This document shows positions 37,997-52,269 of a DNA stretch of 64,000 nt, one piece after another. The notes under the pieces were generated by a model. That model was not told the origin of the DNA. It ran no database searches and worked only from the letters and a program-made list of their open reading frames with translations. Every line of letters begins with the position of its first letter. Position 1 is the first letter of the stretch. The position numbers and the translations under genes are program-made. The DNA is from Ecdyonurus torrentis (lineage: Eukaryota; Arthropoda; Insecta; Ephemeroptera; Heptageniidae): contig CASGGR010000039.1 in assembly GCA_949318235.1 (NCBI GenBank), positions 682,001 to 746,000 of the forward strand, read 5' to 3'.

Positions 37997-39718
37997 TCAT
38001 GACTTGGTTTGGCTACATGATGAGTGAAAACTAAAATTGTCAATAACCCAAAAAGTATGCGTCGGAGCAAAAAAGTTCAAGACATCTTTTTTGTAGAGAC
38101 TTAAAAAACCTATGTTATAAGTCAAACTTAAAGTCTGTAGCATTCTTAGTTTTTGAGAAATCATCAAAAGTAGTCTTAATCGTGTAAAAAGTATGATTCA
38201 AAACATTCAATAACATTTGGTTCTTGAAATAGAAACTTTGTTTCATGACTTGGTTTGGCTACATGATGAGTGAAAACTAAAATTGTCAATAACCCAAAAA
38301 GTATGCGTCGAAGCAAAAAAGTTCAAGACATCTTTTTTGTAGAGAATTGAAAAACCTATGATATAAGTCAAATTTGATGTCTGTAGCATTCTTAGTTTTT
38401 GAGAAATCATCAAAACTAGTTTTAATCGTGTAAAAAGTATGATTAAAAACATTCAATAACATTTGGTTCTTGAAATAGACACTTTGTTTCATGACTTGGT
38501 TTGGCTACATGATGAGTAAAAACTAAAGTTGTCAATAACCCAAAAAGTATGCGTCGGAGCAAAAAAGTTCAAGATATCTTTTTTGTAGAGAATTGAAAAA
38601 CCTATGTCATAAGTTAAATTTGATGTCTGTAGCATTCTTAGTTTTTGAGAAATCATCAAAACTAGTTTTAATCGTGTAAAAAGTATGATTAAAAACATTC
38701 AATAACATTTGGTTCTTGAAATAGACACTTTGTTTCATGACTTGGTTTGGCTACATGATGAGTGAAAACTAAAGTTGTCAATAACCCAAAAAGTATGCGT
38801 CGGAGCAAAAAAGTTCAAGATATCTTTTTTGTAGAGAATTGAAAAACCTATGTCATAAGTCAAATTTGATGTCTGTAGCATTCTTAGTTTTTGAGAAATC
38901 ATCAAAACTAGTTTTAATCGTGTAAAAAGTATGATTAAAAACATTCAATAACATTTGGTTCTTGAAATAGACACTTTGTTTCATGACTTGGTTTGGCTAC
39001 ATGATGAGTGAAAACTAAAGTTGTCAATAACCCAAAAAGTATGCGTCGGAGCAAAAAAGTTCAAGATATCTTTTTTGTAGAGAATTGAAAAACCTATGTC
39101 ATAAGTCAAATTTGATGTCTGTAGCATTCTTAGTTTTTGAGAAATCATCAAAACTAGTTTTAATCGTGTAAAAAGTATGATTTTTATCATTCAATAACAT
39201 TTGGTTCTTGAAATAGAAACTTTCTTTCATGACTTGGTTTGGCTACACGATGAGTGAAAACTTAAATTGTCAATAACCCAAAAAGTATGCGTCGGAGCAA
39301 AAAAGTTCAAGACATCTTTTTTGTAGAGACTTGAAAAACCTATGTTATAAGTCAAATTTGATGTCTGTAGCATTCTTAGTTTTTGAGCAATCATCAAAAC
39401 TAGTTTTAATCGTGTAAAAAGTATGATTTTTATCATTCAATAACATTTGGTTCTTGAAATAGAAACTTTGTTTCATGACTAGGTTTGGCTACATGATAAG
39501 TGAAAACTAAAATTGTCAATAACCCAAAAAGTATGCGTCGGAGCAAAAAAGTTTAAGACATCTTTTTTGTAGAGAATTAAAAAACCTATGTTATAAGTTA
39601 AATTTGATGTCTGTAGCATTCTTAGTTTTTGAGAAATCATCAAAACTAGTTTTAATCGTGTAAAAAGTATGATTCAAAACATTCAATAACATTTGGTTCT
39701 TGAAATAGAAACTTTGTT
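37997..39718 (+). repeat. Seven-unit block c-d-a-a-s-y-l, copy 2
   Basis: Same order as 35537-37258. The three units between the copies (37259-37996) are a shortened form of 34553-35536: four units there became three here. The missing unit and the hybrid unit are listed separately. Confidence 0.75.
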
Positions 39719-41933
39719 TCATGACTTGGTTTGGCTACATGATGAGTGAAAACTAAAATTGTCAATAACCCAAAAAGTATGCGTCGAAGCAAAAAAGTTC
39801 AAGACATCTTTTTTGTAGAGAATTGAAAAACCTATGTCATAAGTCAAATTTGATGTCTGTAGCATTCTTAGTTTTTGAGAAATCATCAAAACTAGTTTTA
39901 ATCGTGTAAAAAGTATGATTAAAAACATTCAATAACATTTGGTTCTTGAAATAGACACTTTGTTTCATGACTTGGTTTGGCTACATGATGAGTGAAAACT
40001 AAAGTTGTCAATAACCCAAAAAGTATGCGTCGGAGCAAAAAAGTTCAAGATATCTTTTTTGTAGAGAATTGAAAAACCTATGTCATAAGTCAAATTTGAT
40101 GTCTGTAGCATTCTTAGTTTTTGAGAAATCATCAAAACTAGTTTTAATCGTGTAAAAAGTATGATTTTTATCATTCAATAACATTTGGTTCTTGAAATAG
40201 ACACTTTCTTTCATGACTTGGTTTGGCTACATGATGAGTGAAAACTAAAGTTGTCAATAACCCAAAAAGTATGCGTCGGAGCAAAAAAGTTCAAGATATC
40301 TTTTTTGTAGAGAATTGAAAAACCTATGTCATAAGTCAAATTTGATGTCTGTAGCATTCTTAGTTTTTGAGAAATCATCAAAACTAGTTTTAATCGTGTA
40401 AAAAGTATGAATAAAAACATTCAATAACATTTGGTTCTTGAAATAGACACTTTGTTTCATGACTTGGTTTGGCTACATGATGAGTGAAAACTAAAGTTGT
40501 CAATAACCCAAAAAGTATGCGTCGGAGCAAAAAAGTTCAAGATATCTTTTTTGTAGAGAATTGAAAAACCTATGTCATAAGTCAAATTTGATGTCTGTAG
40601 CATTCTTAGTTTTTGAGAAATCATCAAAACTAGTTTTAATCGTGTAAAAAGTATGATTTTTATCATTCAATAACATTTGGTTCTTGAAATAGAAACTTTC
40701 TTTCATGACTTGGTTTGGCTACATGATGAGTGAAAACTAAAATTGTCAATAACCCAAAAAGTATGCGTCGGAGCAAAAAAGTTCAAGACATCTTTTTTGT
40801 AGAGACTTGAAAAACCTATGTTATAAGTCAAATTTGATGTCTGTAGCATTCTTAGTTTTTGAGCAATCATCAAAACTAGTTTTAATCGTGTAAAAAGTAT
40901 GATTTTTATCATTCAATAACATTTGGTTCTTGAAATAGAAACTTTGTTTCATGACTTGGTTTGGCTACATGATAAGTGAAAACTAAAATTGTCAATAACC
41001 CAAAAAGTATGCGTCGGAGCAAAAAAGTTTAAGACATCTTTTTTGTAGAGAATTAAAAAACCTATGTTATAAGTCAAATTTGATGTCTGTAGCATTCTTA
41101 GTTTTTGAGAAATCATCAAAACTAGTTTTAATCGTGTAAAAAGTATGATTAAAAACATTCAATAACATTTGGTTCTTGAAATAGACACTTTGTTTCATGA
41201 CTTGGTTTGGCTACATGATGAGTGAAAACTAAAGTTGTCAATAACCCAAAAAGTATGCGTCGGAGCAAAAAAGTTCAAGATATCTTTTTTGTAGAGAATT
41301 GAAAAACCTATGTCATTAGTCAAATTTGATGTCTGTAGCATTCTTAGTTTTTGAGCAATCATCAAAACTAGTTTTAATCGTGTAAAAAGTATGATTTTTA
41401 TCATTCAATAACATTTGGTTCTTGAAATAGAAACTTTGTTTCATGACTAGGTTTGGCTACATGATAAGTGAAAACTAAAATTGTCAATAACCCAAAAAGT
41501 ATGCGTCGGAGCAAAAAAGTTTAAGACATCTTTTTTGTAGAGAATCAAAAAAACCTATGTTATAAGTTAAATTTGATGTCTGTAGCATTCTTAGTTTTTG
41601 AGAAATCATCAAAACTAGTTTTAATCGTGTAAAAAGTATGATTCAAAACATTCAATAACATTTGGTTCTTGAAATAGAAACTTTGTTTCATGACTTGGTT
41701 TGGCTACATGATGAGTGAAAACTAAAATTGTCAATAACCCAAAAAGTATGCGTCGAAGCAAAAAAGTTCAAGACATCTTTTTTGTAGAGAATTGAAAAAC
41801 CTATGTCATAAGTCAAATTTGATGTCTGTAGCATTCTTAGTTTTTGAGAAATCATCAAAACTAGTTTTAATCGTGTAAAAAGTATGATTAAAAACATTCA
41901 ATAACATTTGGTTCTTGAAATAGACACTTTGTT
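38735..41933 (+). repeat. 13-unit higher-order repeat, copy 1 (3199 bp)
   Basis: Order a, s, y, l, v, s, h, s, Y, L, n, l+, v. It is directly followed by a second copy at 41934-45132. The period is 3199, not 3198, because one unit is the 247-bp l+. Confidence 0.8.
41541..41555 (+). repeat. l+ indel: first 247-bp l unit
   Basis: AGAATCAAAAAAACC replaces AGAATTAAAAAACC: a T-to-C change plus one extra A. It shifts the phase of all following units by one base. This is the leftmost of nine such units; none was seen before 41.5 kb. Confidence 0.9.
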
Positions 41934-44900
41934 TCATGACTTGGTTTGGCTACATGATGAGTGAAAACTAAAGTTGTCAATAACCCAAAAAGTATGCGTC
42001 GGAGCAAAAAAGTTCAAGATATCTTTTTTGTAGAGAATTGAAAAACCTATGTCATAAGTCAAATTTGATGTCTGTAGCATTCTTAGTTTTTGAGAAATCA
42101 TCAAAACTAGTTTTAATCGTGTAAAAAGTATGATTAAAAACATTCAATAACATTTGGTTCTTGAAATAGACACTTTGTTTCATGACTTGGTTTGGCTACA
42201 TGATGAGTGAAAACTAAAGTTGTCAATAACCCAAAAAGTATGCGTCGGAGCAAAAAAGTTCAAGATATCTTTTTTGTAGAGAATTGAAAAACCTATGTCA
42301 TAAGTCAAATTTGATGTCTGTAGCATTCTTAGTTTTTGAGAAATCATCAAAACTAGTTTTAATCGTGTAAAAAGTATGATTTTTATCATTCAATAACATT
42401 TGGTTCTTGAAATAGAAACTTTCTTTCATGACTTGGTTTGGCTACACGATGAGTGAAAACTTAAATTGTCAATAACCCAAAAAGTATGCGTCGGAGCAAA
42501 AAAGTTCAAGACATCTTTTTTGTAGAGACTTGAAAAACCTATGTTATAAGTCAAATTTGATGTCTGTAGCATTCTTAGTTTTTGAGCAATCATCAAAACT
42601 AGTTTTAATCGTGTAAAAAGTATGATTTTTATCATTCAATAACATTTGGTTCTTGAAATAGAAACTTTGTTTCATGACTAGGTTTGGCTACATGATAAGT
42701 GAAAACTAAAATTGTCAATAACCCAAAAAGTATGCGTCGGAGCAAAAAAGTTTAAGACATCTTTTTTGTAGAGAATTAAAAAACCTATGTTATAAGTTAA
42801 ATTTGATGTCTGTAGCATTCTTAGTTTTTGAGAAATCATCAAAACTAGTTTTAATCGTGTAAAAAGTATGATTCAAAACATTCAATAACATTTGGTTCTT
42901 GAAATAGAAACTTTGTTTCATGACTTGGTTTGGCTACATGATGAGTGAAAACTAAAATTGTCAATAACCCAAAAAGTATGCGTCGAAGCAAAAAAGTTCA
43001 AGACATCTTTTTTGTAGAGAATTGAAAAACCTATGTCATAAGTCAAATTTGATGTCTGTAGCATTCTTAGTTTTTGAGAAATCATCAAAACTAGTTTTAA
43101 TCGTGTAAAAAGTATGATTAAAAACATTCAATAACATTTGGTTCTTGAAATAGACACTTTGTTTCATGACTTGGTTTGGCTACATGATGAGTGAAAACTA
43201 AAGTTGTCAATAACCCAAAAAGTATGCGTCGGAGCAAAAAAGTTCAAGATATCTTTTTTGTAGAGAATTGAAAAACCTATGTCATAAGTCAAATTTGATG
43301 TCTGTAGCATTCTTAGTTTTTGAGAAATCATCAAAACTAGTTTTAATCGTGTAAAAAGTATGATTTTTATCATTCAATAACATTTGGTTCTTGAAATAGA
43401 CACTTTCTTTCATGACTTGGTTTGGCTACATGATGAGTGAAAACTAAAGTTGTCAATAACCCAAAAAGTATGCGTCGGAGCAAAAAAGTTCAAGATATCT
43501 TTTTTGTAGAGAATTGAAAAACCTATGTCATAAGTCAAATTTGATGTCTGTAGCATTCTTAGTTTTTGAGAAATCATCAAAACTAGTTTTAATCGTGTAA
43601 AAAGTATGAATAAAAACATTCAATAACATTTGGTTCTTGAAATAGACACTTTGTTTCATGACTTGGTTTGGCTACATGATGAGTGAAAACTAAAGTTGTC
43701 AATAACCCAAAAAGTATGCGTCGGAGCAAAAAAGTTCAAGATATCTTTTTTGTAGAGAATTGAAAAACCTATGTCATAAGTCAAATTTGATGTCTGTAGC
43801 ATTCTTAGTTTTTGAGAAATCATCAAAACTAGTTTTAATCGTGTAAAAAGTATGATTTTTATCATTCAATAACATTTGGTTCTTGAAATAGAAACTTTCT
43901 TTCATGACTTGGTTTGGCTACATGATGAGTGAAAACTAAAATTGTCAATAACCCAAAAAGTATGCGTCGGAGCAAAAAAGTTCAAGACATCTTTTTTGTA
44001 GAGACTTGAAAAACCTATGTTATAAGTCAAATTTGATGTCTGTAGCATTCTTAGTTTTTGAGCAATCATCAAAACTAGTTTTAATCGTGTAAAAAGTATG
44101 ATTTTTATCATTCAATAACATTTGGTTCTTGAAATAGAAACTTTGTTTCATGACTTGGTTTGGCTACATGATAAGTGAAAACTAAAATTGTCAATAACCC
44201 AAAAAGTATGCGTCGGAGCAAAAAAGTTTAAGACATCTTTTTTGTAGAGAATTAAAAAACCTATGTTATAAGTCAAATTTGATGTCTGTAGCATTCTTAG
44301 TTTTTGAGAAATCATCAAAACTAGTTTTAATCGTGTAAAAAGTATGATTAAAAACATTCAATAACATTTGGTTCTTGAAATAGACACTTTGTTTCATGAC
44401 TTGGTTTGGCTACATGATGAGTGAAAACTAAAGTTGTCAATAACCCAAAAAGTATGCGTCGGAGCAAAAAAGTTCAAGATATCTTTTTTGTAGAGAATTG
44501 AAAAACCTATGTCATTAGTCAAATTTGATGTCTGTAGCATTCTTAGTTTTTGAGCAATCATCAAAACTAGTTTTAATCGTGTAAAAAGTATGATTTTTAT
44601 CATTCAATAACATTTGGTTCTTGAAATAGAAACTTTGTTTCATGACTAGGTTTGGCTACATGATAAGTGAAAACTAAAATTGTCAATAACCCAAAAAGTA
44701 TGCGTCGGAGCAAAAAAGTTTAAGACATCTTTTTTGTAGAGAATCAAAAAAACCTATGTTATAAGTTAAATTTGATGTCTGTAGCATTCTTAGTTTTTGA
44801 GAAATCATCAAAACTAGTTTTAATCGTGTAAAAAGTATGATTCAAAACATTCAATAACATTTGGTTCTTGAAATAGAAACTTTGTTTCATGACTTGGTTT

Positions 44901-45132
44901 GGCTACATGATGAGTGAAAACTAAAATTGTCAATAACCCAAAAAGTATGCGTCGAAGCAAAAAAGTTCAAGACATCTTTTTTGTAGAGAATTGAAAAACC
45001 TATGTCATAAGTCAAATTTGATGTCTGTAGCATTCTTAGTTTTTGAGAAATCATCAAAACTAGTTTTAATCGTGTAAAAAGTATGATTAAAAACATTCAA
45101 TAACATTTGGTTCTTGAAATAGACACTTTGTT
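41934..45132 (+). repeat. 13-unit higher-order repeat, copy 2 (3199 bp)
   Basis: Tandem copy of 38735-41933 with the same thirteen unit classes. It is also the first part of a larger block that recurs at 47594. Confidence 0.8.
44740..44754 (+). repeat. l+ indel, second
   Basis: Same T-to-C plus extra A change, in the second copy of the 3199-bp repeat, 3199 bp after the first. Confidence 0.9.
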
Positions 45133-46462
45133 TCATGACTTGGTTTGGCTACATGATGAGTGAAAACTAAAGTTGTCAATAACCCAAAAAGTATGCGTCG
45201 GAGCAAAAAAGTTCAAGATATCTTTTTTGTAGAGAATTGAAAAACCTATGTCATAAGTCAAATTTGATGTCTGTAGCATTCTTAGTTTTTGAGAAATCAT
45301 CAAAACTAGTTTTAATCGTGTAAAAAGTATGATTAAAAACATTCAATAACATTTGGTTCTTGAAATAGACACTTTGTTTCATGACTTGGTTTGGCTACAT
45401 GATGAGTGAAAACTAAAGTTGTCAATAACCCAAAAAGTATGCGTCGGAGCAAAAAAGTTCAAGATATCTTTTTTGTAGAGAATTGAAAAACCTATGTCAT
45501 AAGTCAAATTTGATGTCTGTAGCATTCTTAGTTTTTGAGAAATCATCAAAACTAGTTTTAATCGTGTAAAAAGTATGATTAAAAACATTCAATAACATTT
45601 GGTTCTTGAAATAGACACTTTGTTTCATGACTTGGTTTGGCTACATGATGAGTGAAAACTAAAGTTGTCAATAACCCAAAAAGTATGCGTCGGAGCAAAA
45701 AAGTTCAAGATATCTTTTTTGTAGAGAATTGAAAAACCTATGTCATAAGTCAAATTTGATGTCTGTAGCATTCTTAGTTTTTGAGAAATCATCAAAACTA
45801 GTTTTAATCGTGTAAAAAGTATGAATAAAAACATTCAATAACATTTGGTTCTTGAAATAGACACTTTGTTTCATGACTTGGTTTGGCTACATGATGAGTG
45901 AAAACTAAAGTTGTCAATAACCCAAAAAGTATGCGTCGGAGCAAAAAAGTTCAAGATATCTTTTTTGTAGAGAATTGAAAAACCTATGTCATAAGTCAAA
46001 TTTGATGTCTGTAGCATTCTTAGTATTTGAGAAATCATCAAAACTAGTTTTAATCGTGTAAAAAGTATGATTAAAAACATTCAATAACATTTGGTTCTTG
46101 AAATAGACACTTTGTTTCATGACTTGGTTTGGCTACATGATGAGTGAAAACTAAAGTTGTCAATAACCCAAAAAGTATGCGTCGGAGCAAAAAAGTTCAA
46201 GATATCTTTTTTGTAGAGAATTGAAAAACCTATGTCATTAGTCAAATTTGATGTCTGTAGCATTCTTAGTTTTTGAGCAATCATCAAAACTAGTTTTAAT
46301 CGTGTAAAAAGTATGATTTTTATCATTCAATAACATTTGGTTCTTGAAATAGAAACTTTGTTTCATGACTAGGTTTGGCTACATGATAAGTGAAAACTAA
46401 AATTGTCAATAACCCAAAAAGTATGCGTCGGAGCAAAAAAGTTTAAGACATCTTTTTTGTAG

Positions 46463-46477
46463 AGAATCAAAAAAACC
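46463..46477 (+). repeat. l+ indel, third
   Basis: Same change, in the n-l+-v run that closes the 20-unit block, copy 1. Confidence 0.9.
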
Positions 46478-49400
46478 TATGTTATAAGTTAAATTTGATG
46501 TCTGTAGCATTCTTAGTTTTTGAGAAATCATCAAAACTAGTTTTAATCGTGTAAAAAGTATGATTCAAAACATTCAATAACATTTGGTTCTTGAAATAGA
46601 AACTTTGTTTCATGACTTGGTTTGGCTACATGATGAGTGAAAACTAAAATTGTCAATAACCCAAAAAGTATGCGTCGAAGCAAAAAAGTTCAAGACATCT
46701 TTTTTGTAGAGAATTGAAAAACCTATGTCATAAGTCAAATTTGATGTCTGTAGCATTCTTAGTTTTTGAGAAATCATCAAAACTAGTTTTAATCGTGTAA
46801 AAAGTATGATTAAAAACATTCAATAACATTTGGTTCTTGAAATAGACACTTTGTTTCATGACTTGGTTTGGCTACATGATGAGTGAAAACTAAAGTTGTC
46901 AATAACCCAAAAAGTATGCGTCGGAGCAAAAAAGTTCAAGATATCTTTTTTGTAGAGAATTGAAAAACCTATGTCATAAGTCAAATTTGATGTCTGTAGC
47001 ATTCTTAGTTTTTGAGAAATCATCAAAAGTAGTCTTAATCGTGTAAAAAGTATGATTCAAAACATTCAATAACATTTGGTTCTTGAAATAGAAACTTTGT
47101 TTCATGACTTGGTTTGGCTACATGATGAGTGAAAACTAAAATTGTCAATAACCCAAAAAGTATGCGTCGAAGCAAAAAAGTTCAAGACATCTTTTTTGTA
47201 GAGAATTGAAAAACCTATGATATAAGTCAAATTTGATGTCTGTAGCATTCTTAGTTTTTGAGAAATCATCAAAACTAGTTTTAATCGTGTAAAAAGTATG
47301 ATTAAAAACATTCAATAACATTTGGTTCTTGAAATAGACACTTTGTTTCATGACTTGGTTTGGCTACATGATGAGTAAAAACTAAAGTTGTCAATAACCC
47401 AAAAAGTATGCGTCGGAGCAAAAAAGTTCAAGATATCTTTTTTGTAGAGAATTGAAAAACCTATGTCATAAGTTAAATTTGATGTCTGTAGCATTCTTAG
47501 TTTTTGAGAAATCATCAAAACTAGTTTTAATCGTGTAAAAAGTATGATTAAAAACATTCAATAACATTTGGTTCTTGAAATAGACACTTTGTTTCATGAC
47601 TTGGTTTGGCTACATGATGAGTGAAAACTAAAGTTGTCAATAACCCAAAAAGTATGCGTCGGAGCAAAAAAGTTCAAGATATCTTTTTTGTAGAGAATTG
47701 AAAAACCTATGTCATAAGTCAAATTTGATGTCTGTAGCATTCTTAGTTTTTGAGAAATCATCAAAACTAGTTTTAATCGTGTAAAAAGTATGATTAAAAA
47801 CATTCAATAACATTTGGTTCTTGAAATAGACACTTTGTTTCATGACTTGGTTTGGCTACATGATGAGTGAAAACTAAAGTTGTCAATAACCCAAAAAGTA
47901 TGCGTCGGAGCAAAAAAGTTCAAGATATCTTTTTTGTAGAGAATTGAAAAACCTATGTCATAAGTCAAATTTGATGTCTGTAGCATTCTTAGTTTTTGAG
48001 AAATCATCAAAACTAGTTTTAATCGTGTAAAAAGTATGATTTTTATCATTCAATAACATTTGGTTCTTGAAATAGAAACTTTCTTTCATGACTTGGTTTG
48101 GCTACACGATGAGTGAAAACTTAAATTGTCAATAACCCAAAAAGTATGCGTCGGAGCAAAAAAGTTCAAGACATCTTTTTTGTAGAGACTTGAAAAACCT
48201 ATGTTATAAGTCAAATTTGATGTCTGTAGCATTCTTAGTTTTTGAGCAATCATCAAAACTAGTTTTAATCGTGTAAAAAGTATGATTTTTATCATTCAAT
48301 AACATTTGGTTCTTGAAATAGAAACTTTGTTTCATGACTAGGTTTGGCTACATGATAAGTGAAAACTAAAATTGTCAATAACCCAAAAAGTATGCGTCGG
48401 AGCAAAAAAGTTTAAGACATCTTTTTTGTAGAGAATTAAAAAACCTATGTTATAAGTTAAATTTGATGTCTGTAGCATTCTTAGTTTTTGAGAAATCATC
48501 AAAACTAGTTTTAATCGTGTAAAAAGTATGATTCAAAACATTCAATAACATTTGGTTCTTGAAATAGAAACTTTGTTTCATGACTTGGTTTGGCTACATG
48601 ATGAGTGAAAACTAAAATTGTCAATAACCCAAAAAGTATGCGTCGAAGCAAAAAAGTTCAAGACATCTTTTTTGTAGAGAATTGAAAAACCTATGTCATA
48701 AGTCAAATTTGATGTCTGTAGCATTCTTAGTTTTTGAGAAATCATCAAAACTAGTTTTAATCGTGTAAAAAGTATGATTAAAAACATTCAATAACATTTG
48801 GTTCTTGAAATAGACACTTTGTTTCATGACTTGGTTTGGCTACATGATGAGTGAAAACTAAAGTTGTCAATAACCCAAAAAGTATGCGTCGGAGCAAAAA
48901 AGTTCAAGATATCTTTTTTGTAGAGAATTGAAAAACCTATGTCATAAGTCAAATTTGATGTCTGTAGCATTCTTAGTTTTTGAGAAATCATCAAAACTAG
49001 TTTTAATCGTGTAAAAAGTATGATTTTTATCATTCAATAACATTTGGTTCTTGAAATAGACACTTTCTTTCATGACTTGGTTTGGCTACATGATGAGTGA
49101 AAACTAAAGTTGTCAATAACCCAAAAAGTATGCGTCGGAGCAAAAAAGTTCAAGATATCTTTTTTGTAGAGAATTGAAAAACCTATGTCATAAGTCAAAT
49201 TTGATGTCTGTAGCATTCTTAGTTTTTGAGAAATCATCAAAACTAGTTTTAATCGTGTAAAAAGTATGAATAAAAACATTCAATAACATTTGGTTCTTGA
49301 AATAGACACTTTGTTTCATGACTTGGTTTGGCTACATGATGAGTGAAAACTAAAGTTGTCAATAACCCAAAAAGTATGCGTCGGAGCAAAAAAGTTCAAG

Positions 49401-49561
49401 ATATCTTTTTTGTAGAGAATTGAAAAACCTATGTCATAAGTCAAATTTGATGTCTGTAGCATTCTTAGTTTTTGAGAAATCATCAAAACTAGTTTTAATC
49501 GTGTAAAAAGTATGATTTTTATCATTCAATAACATTTGGTTCTTGAAATAGAAACTTTCTT

Positions 49562-49807
49562 TCATGACTTGGTTTGGCTACATGATGAGTGAAAACTAAA
49601 GTTGTCAATAACCCAAAAAGTATGCGTCGGAGCAAAAAAGTTCAAGATATCTTTTTTGTAGAGAATTGAAAAACCTATGTTATAAGTCAAATTTGATGTC
49701 TGTAGCATTCTTAGTTTTTGAGCAATCATCAAAACTAGTTTTAATCGTGTAAAAAGTATGATTAAAAACATTCAATAACATTTGGTTCTTGAAATAGAAA
49801 CTTTGTT
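49562..49807 (+). repeat. Mosaic unit inside an otherwise conserved block
   Basis: Its partner at 43902-44147 is a Y unit: CTAAAATTG, GACATC, GACTTG, TTATAAG, GAGCAATC, end ATTTTTATCAT. This unit instead has CTAAAGTTG, GATATC, GAATTG, then Y-type TTATAAG and GAGCAATC, then the a-type end ATTAAAAACAT. Two a-like patches flank a Y-like middle while all neighbouring units keep the block order. That fits gene conversion better than a simple crossover. A base-level assembly error is the other possibility. Confidence 0.7.
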
Positions 49808-50399
49808 TCATGACTTGGTTTGGCTACATGATAAGTGAAAACTAAAATTGTCAATAACCCAAAAAGTATGCGTCGGAGCAAAAAAGTTTAAGACATCTTT
49901 TTTGTAGAGAATTAAAAAACCTATGTTATAAGTCAAATTTGATGTCTGTAGCATTCTTAGTTTTTGAGAAATCATCAAAACTAGTTTTAATCGTGTAAAA
50001 AGTATGATTAAAAACATTCAATAACATTTGGTTCTTGAAATAGACACTTTGTTTCATGACTTGGTTTGGCTACATGATGAGTGAAAACTAAAGTTGTCAA
50101 TAACCCAAAAAGTATGCGTCGGAGCAAAAAAGTTCAAGATATCTTTTTTGTAGAGAATTGAAAAACCTATGTCATTAGTCAAATTTGATGTCTGTAGCAT
50201 TCTTAGTTTTTGAGCAATCATCAAAACTAGTTTTAATCGTGTAAAAAGTATGATTTTTATCATTCAATAACATTTGGTTCTTGAAATAGAAACTTTGTTT
50301 CATGACTAGGTTTGGCTACATGATAAGTGAAAACTAAAATTGTCAATAACCCAAAAAGTATGCGTCGGAGCAAAAAAGTTTAAGACATCTTTTTTGTAG

Positions 50400-50414
50400 A
50401 GAATCAAAAAAACC
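50400..50414 (+). repeat. l+ indel, fourth
   Basis: Same change, partner of the second one at 5660 bp. Confidence 0.9.
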
Positions 50415-52122
50415 TATGTTATAAGTTAAATTTGATGTCTGTAGCATTCTTAGTTTTTGAGAAATCATCAAAACTAGTTTTAATCGTGTAAAAAGTATGA
50501 TTCAAAACATTCAATAACATTTGGTTCTTGAAATAGAAACTTTGTTTCATGACTTGGTTTGGCTACATGATGAGTGAAAACTAAAATTGTCAATAACCCA
50601 AAAAGTATGCGTCGAAGCAAAAAAGTTCAAGACATCTTTTTTGTAGAGAATTGAAAAACCTATGTCATAAGTCAAATTTGATGTCTGTAGCATTCTTAGT
50701 TTTTGAGAAATCATCAAAACTAGTTTTAATCGTGTAAAAAGTATGATTAAAAACATTCAATAACATTTGGTTCTTGAAATAGACACTTTGTTTCATGACT
50801 TGGTTTGGCTACATGATGAGTGAAAACTAAAGTTGTCAATAACCCAAAAAGTATGCGTCGGAGCAAAAAAGTTCAAGATATCTTTTTTGTAGAGAATTGA
50901 AAAACCTATGTCATAAGTCAAATTTGATGTCTGTAGCATTCTTAGTTTTTGAGAAATCATCAAAACTAGTTTTAATCGTGTAAAAAGTATGATTAAAAAC
51001 ATTCAATAACATTTGGTTCTTGAAATAGACACTTTGTTTCATGACTTGGTTTGGCTACATGATGAGTGAAAACTAAAGTTGTCAATAACCCAAAAAGTAT
51101 GCGTCGGAGCAAAAAAGTTCAAGATATCTTTTTTGTAGAGAATTGAAAAACCTATGTCATAAGTCAAATTTGATGTCTGTAGCATTCTTAGTTTTTGAGA
51201 AATCATCAAAACTAGTTTTAATCGTGTAAAAAGTATGATTAAAAACATTCAATAACATTTGGTTCTTGAAATAGACACTTTGTTTCATGACTTGGTTTGG
51301 CTACATGATGAGTGAAAACTAAAGTTGTCAATAACCCAAAAAGTATGCGTCGGAGCAAAAAAGTTCAAGATATCTTTTTTGTAGAGAATTGAAAAACCTA
51401 TGTCATAAGTCAAATTTGATGTCTGTAGCATTCTTAGTTTTTGAGAAATCATCAAAACTAGTTTTAATCGTGTAAAAAGTATGAATAAAAACATTCAATA
51501 ACATTTGGTTCTTGAAATAGACACTTTGTTTCATGACTTGGTTTGGCTACATGATGAGTGAAAACTAAAGTTGTCAATAACCCAAAAAGTATGCGTCGGA
51601 GCAAAAAAGTTCAAGATATCTTTTTTGTAGAGAATTGAAAAACCTATGTCATAAGTCAAATTTGATGTCTGTAGCATTCTTAGTATTTGAGAAATCATCA
51701 AAACTAGTTTTAATCGTGTAAAAAGTATGATTAAAAACATTCAATAACATTTGGTTCTTGAAATAGACACTTTGTTTCATGACTTGGTTTGGCTACATGA
51801 TGAGTGAAAACTAAAGTTGTCAATAACCCAAAAAGTATGCGTCGGAGCAAAAAAGTTCAAGATATCTTTTTTGTAGAGAATTGAAAAACCTATGTCATTA
51901 GTCAAATTTGATGTCTGTAGCATTCTTAGTTTTTGAGCAATCATCAAAACTAGTTTTAATCGTGTAAAAAGTATGATTTTTATCATTCAATAACATTTGG
52001 TTCTTGAAATAGAAACTTTGTTTCATGACTAGGTTTGGCTACATGATAAGTGAAAACTAAAATTGTCAATAACCCAAAAAGTATGCGTCGGAGCAAAAAA
52101 GTTTAAGACATCTTTTTTGTAG

Positions 52123-52137
52123 AGAATCAAAAAAACC
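52123..52137 (+). repeat. l+ indel, fifth
   Basis: Same change, partner of the third one at 5660 bp. Confidence 0.9.
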
Positions 52138-52269
52138 TATGTTATAAGTTAAATTTGATGTCTGTAGCATTCTTAGTTTTTGAGAAATCATCAAAACTAG
52201 TTTTAATCGTGTAAAAAGTATGATTCAAAACATTCAATAACATTTGGTTCTTGAAATAGAAACTTTGTT

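Larger units (their letters stand above)
41934..46855 (+). repeat. 20-unit block, copy 1 (offset 5660 bp)
   Basis: The 13-unit repeat followed by a, a, h, a with TAGTATTTG (46025), n, l+, v. It matches 47594-52515 in all unit classes but one, at 5660 bp (23 units plus two extra bases from two l+ units). Confidence 0.8.

Noticed and set aside
41441..41687. Phase shift after 41.5 kb as a boundary to a different satellite.
   Set aside because: The shift is fully explained by one extra A in the l+ unit. Units on both sides are the same family and the same classes.
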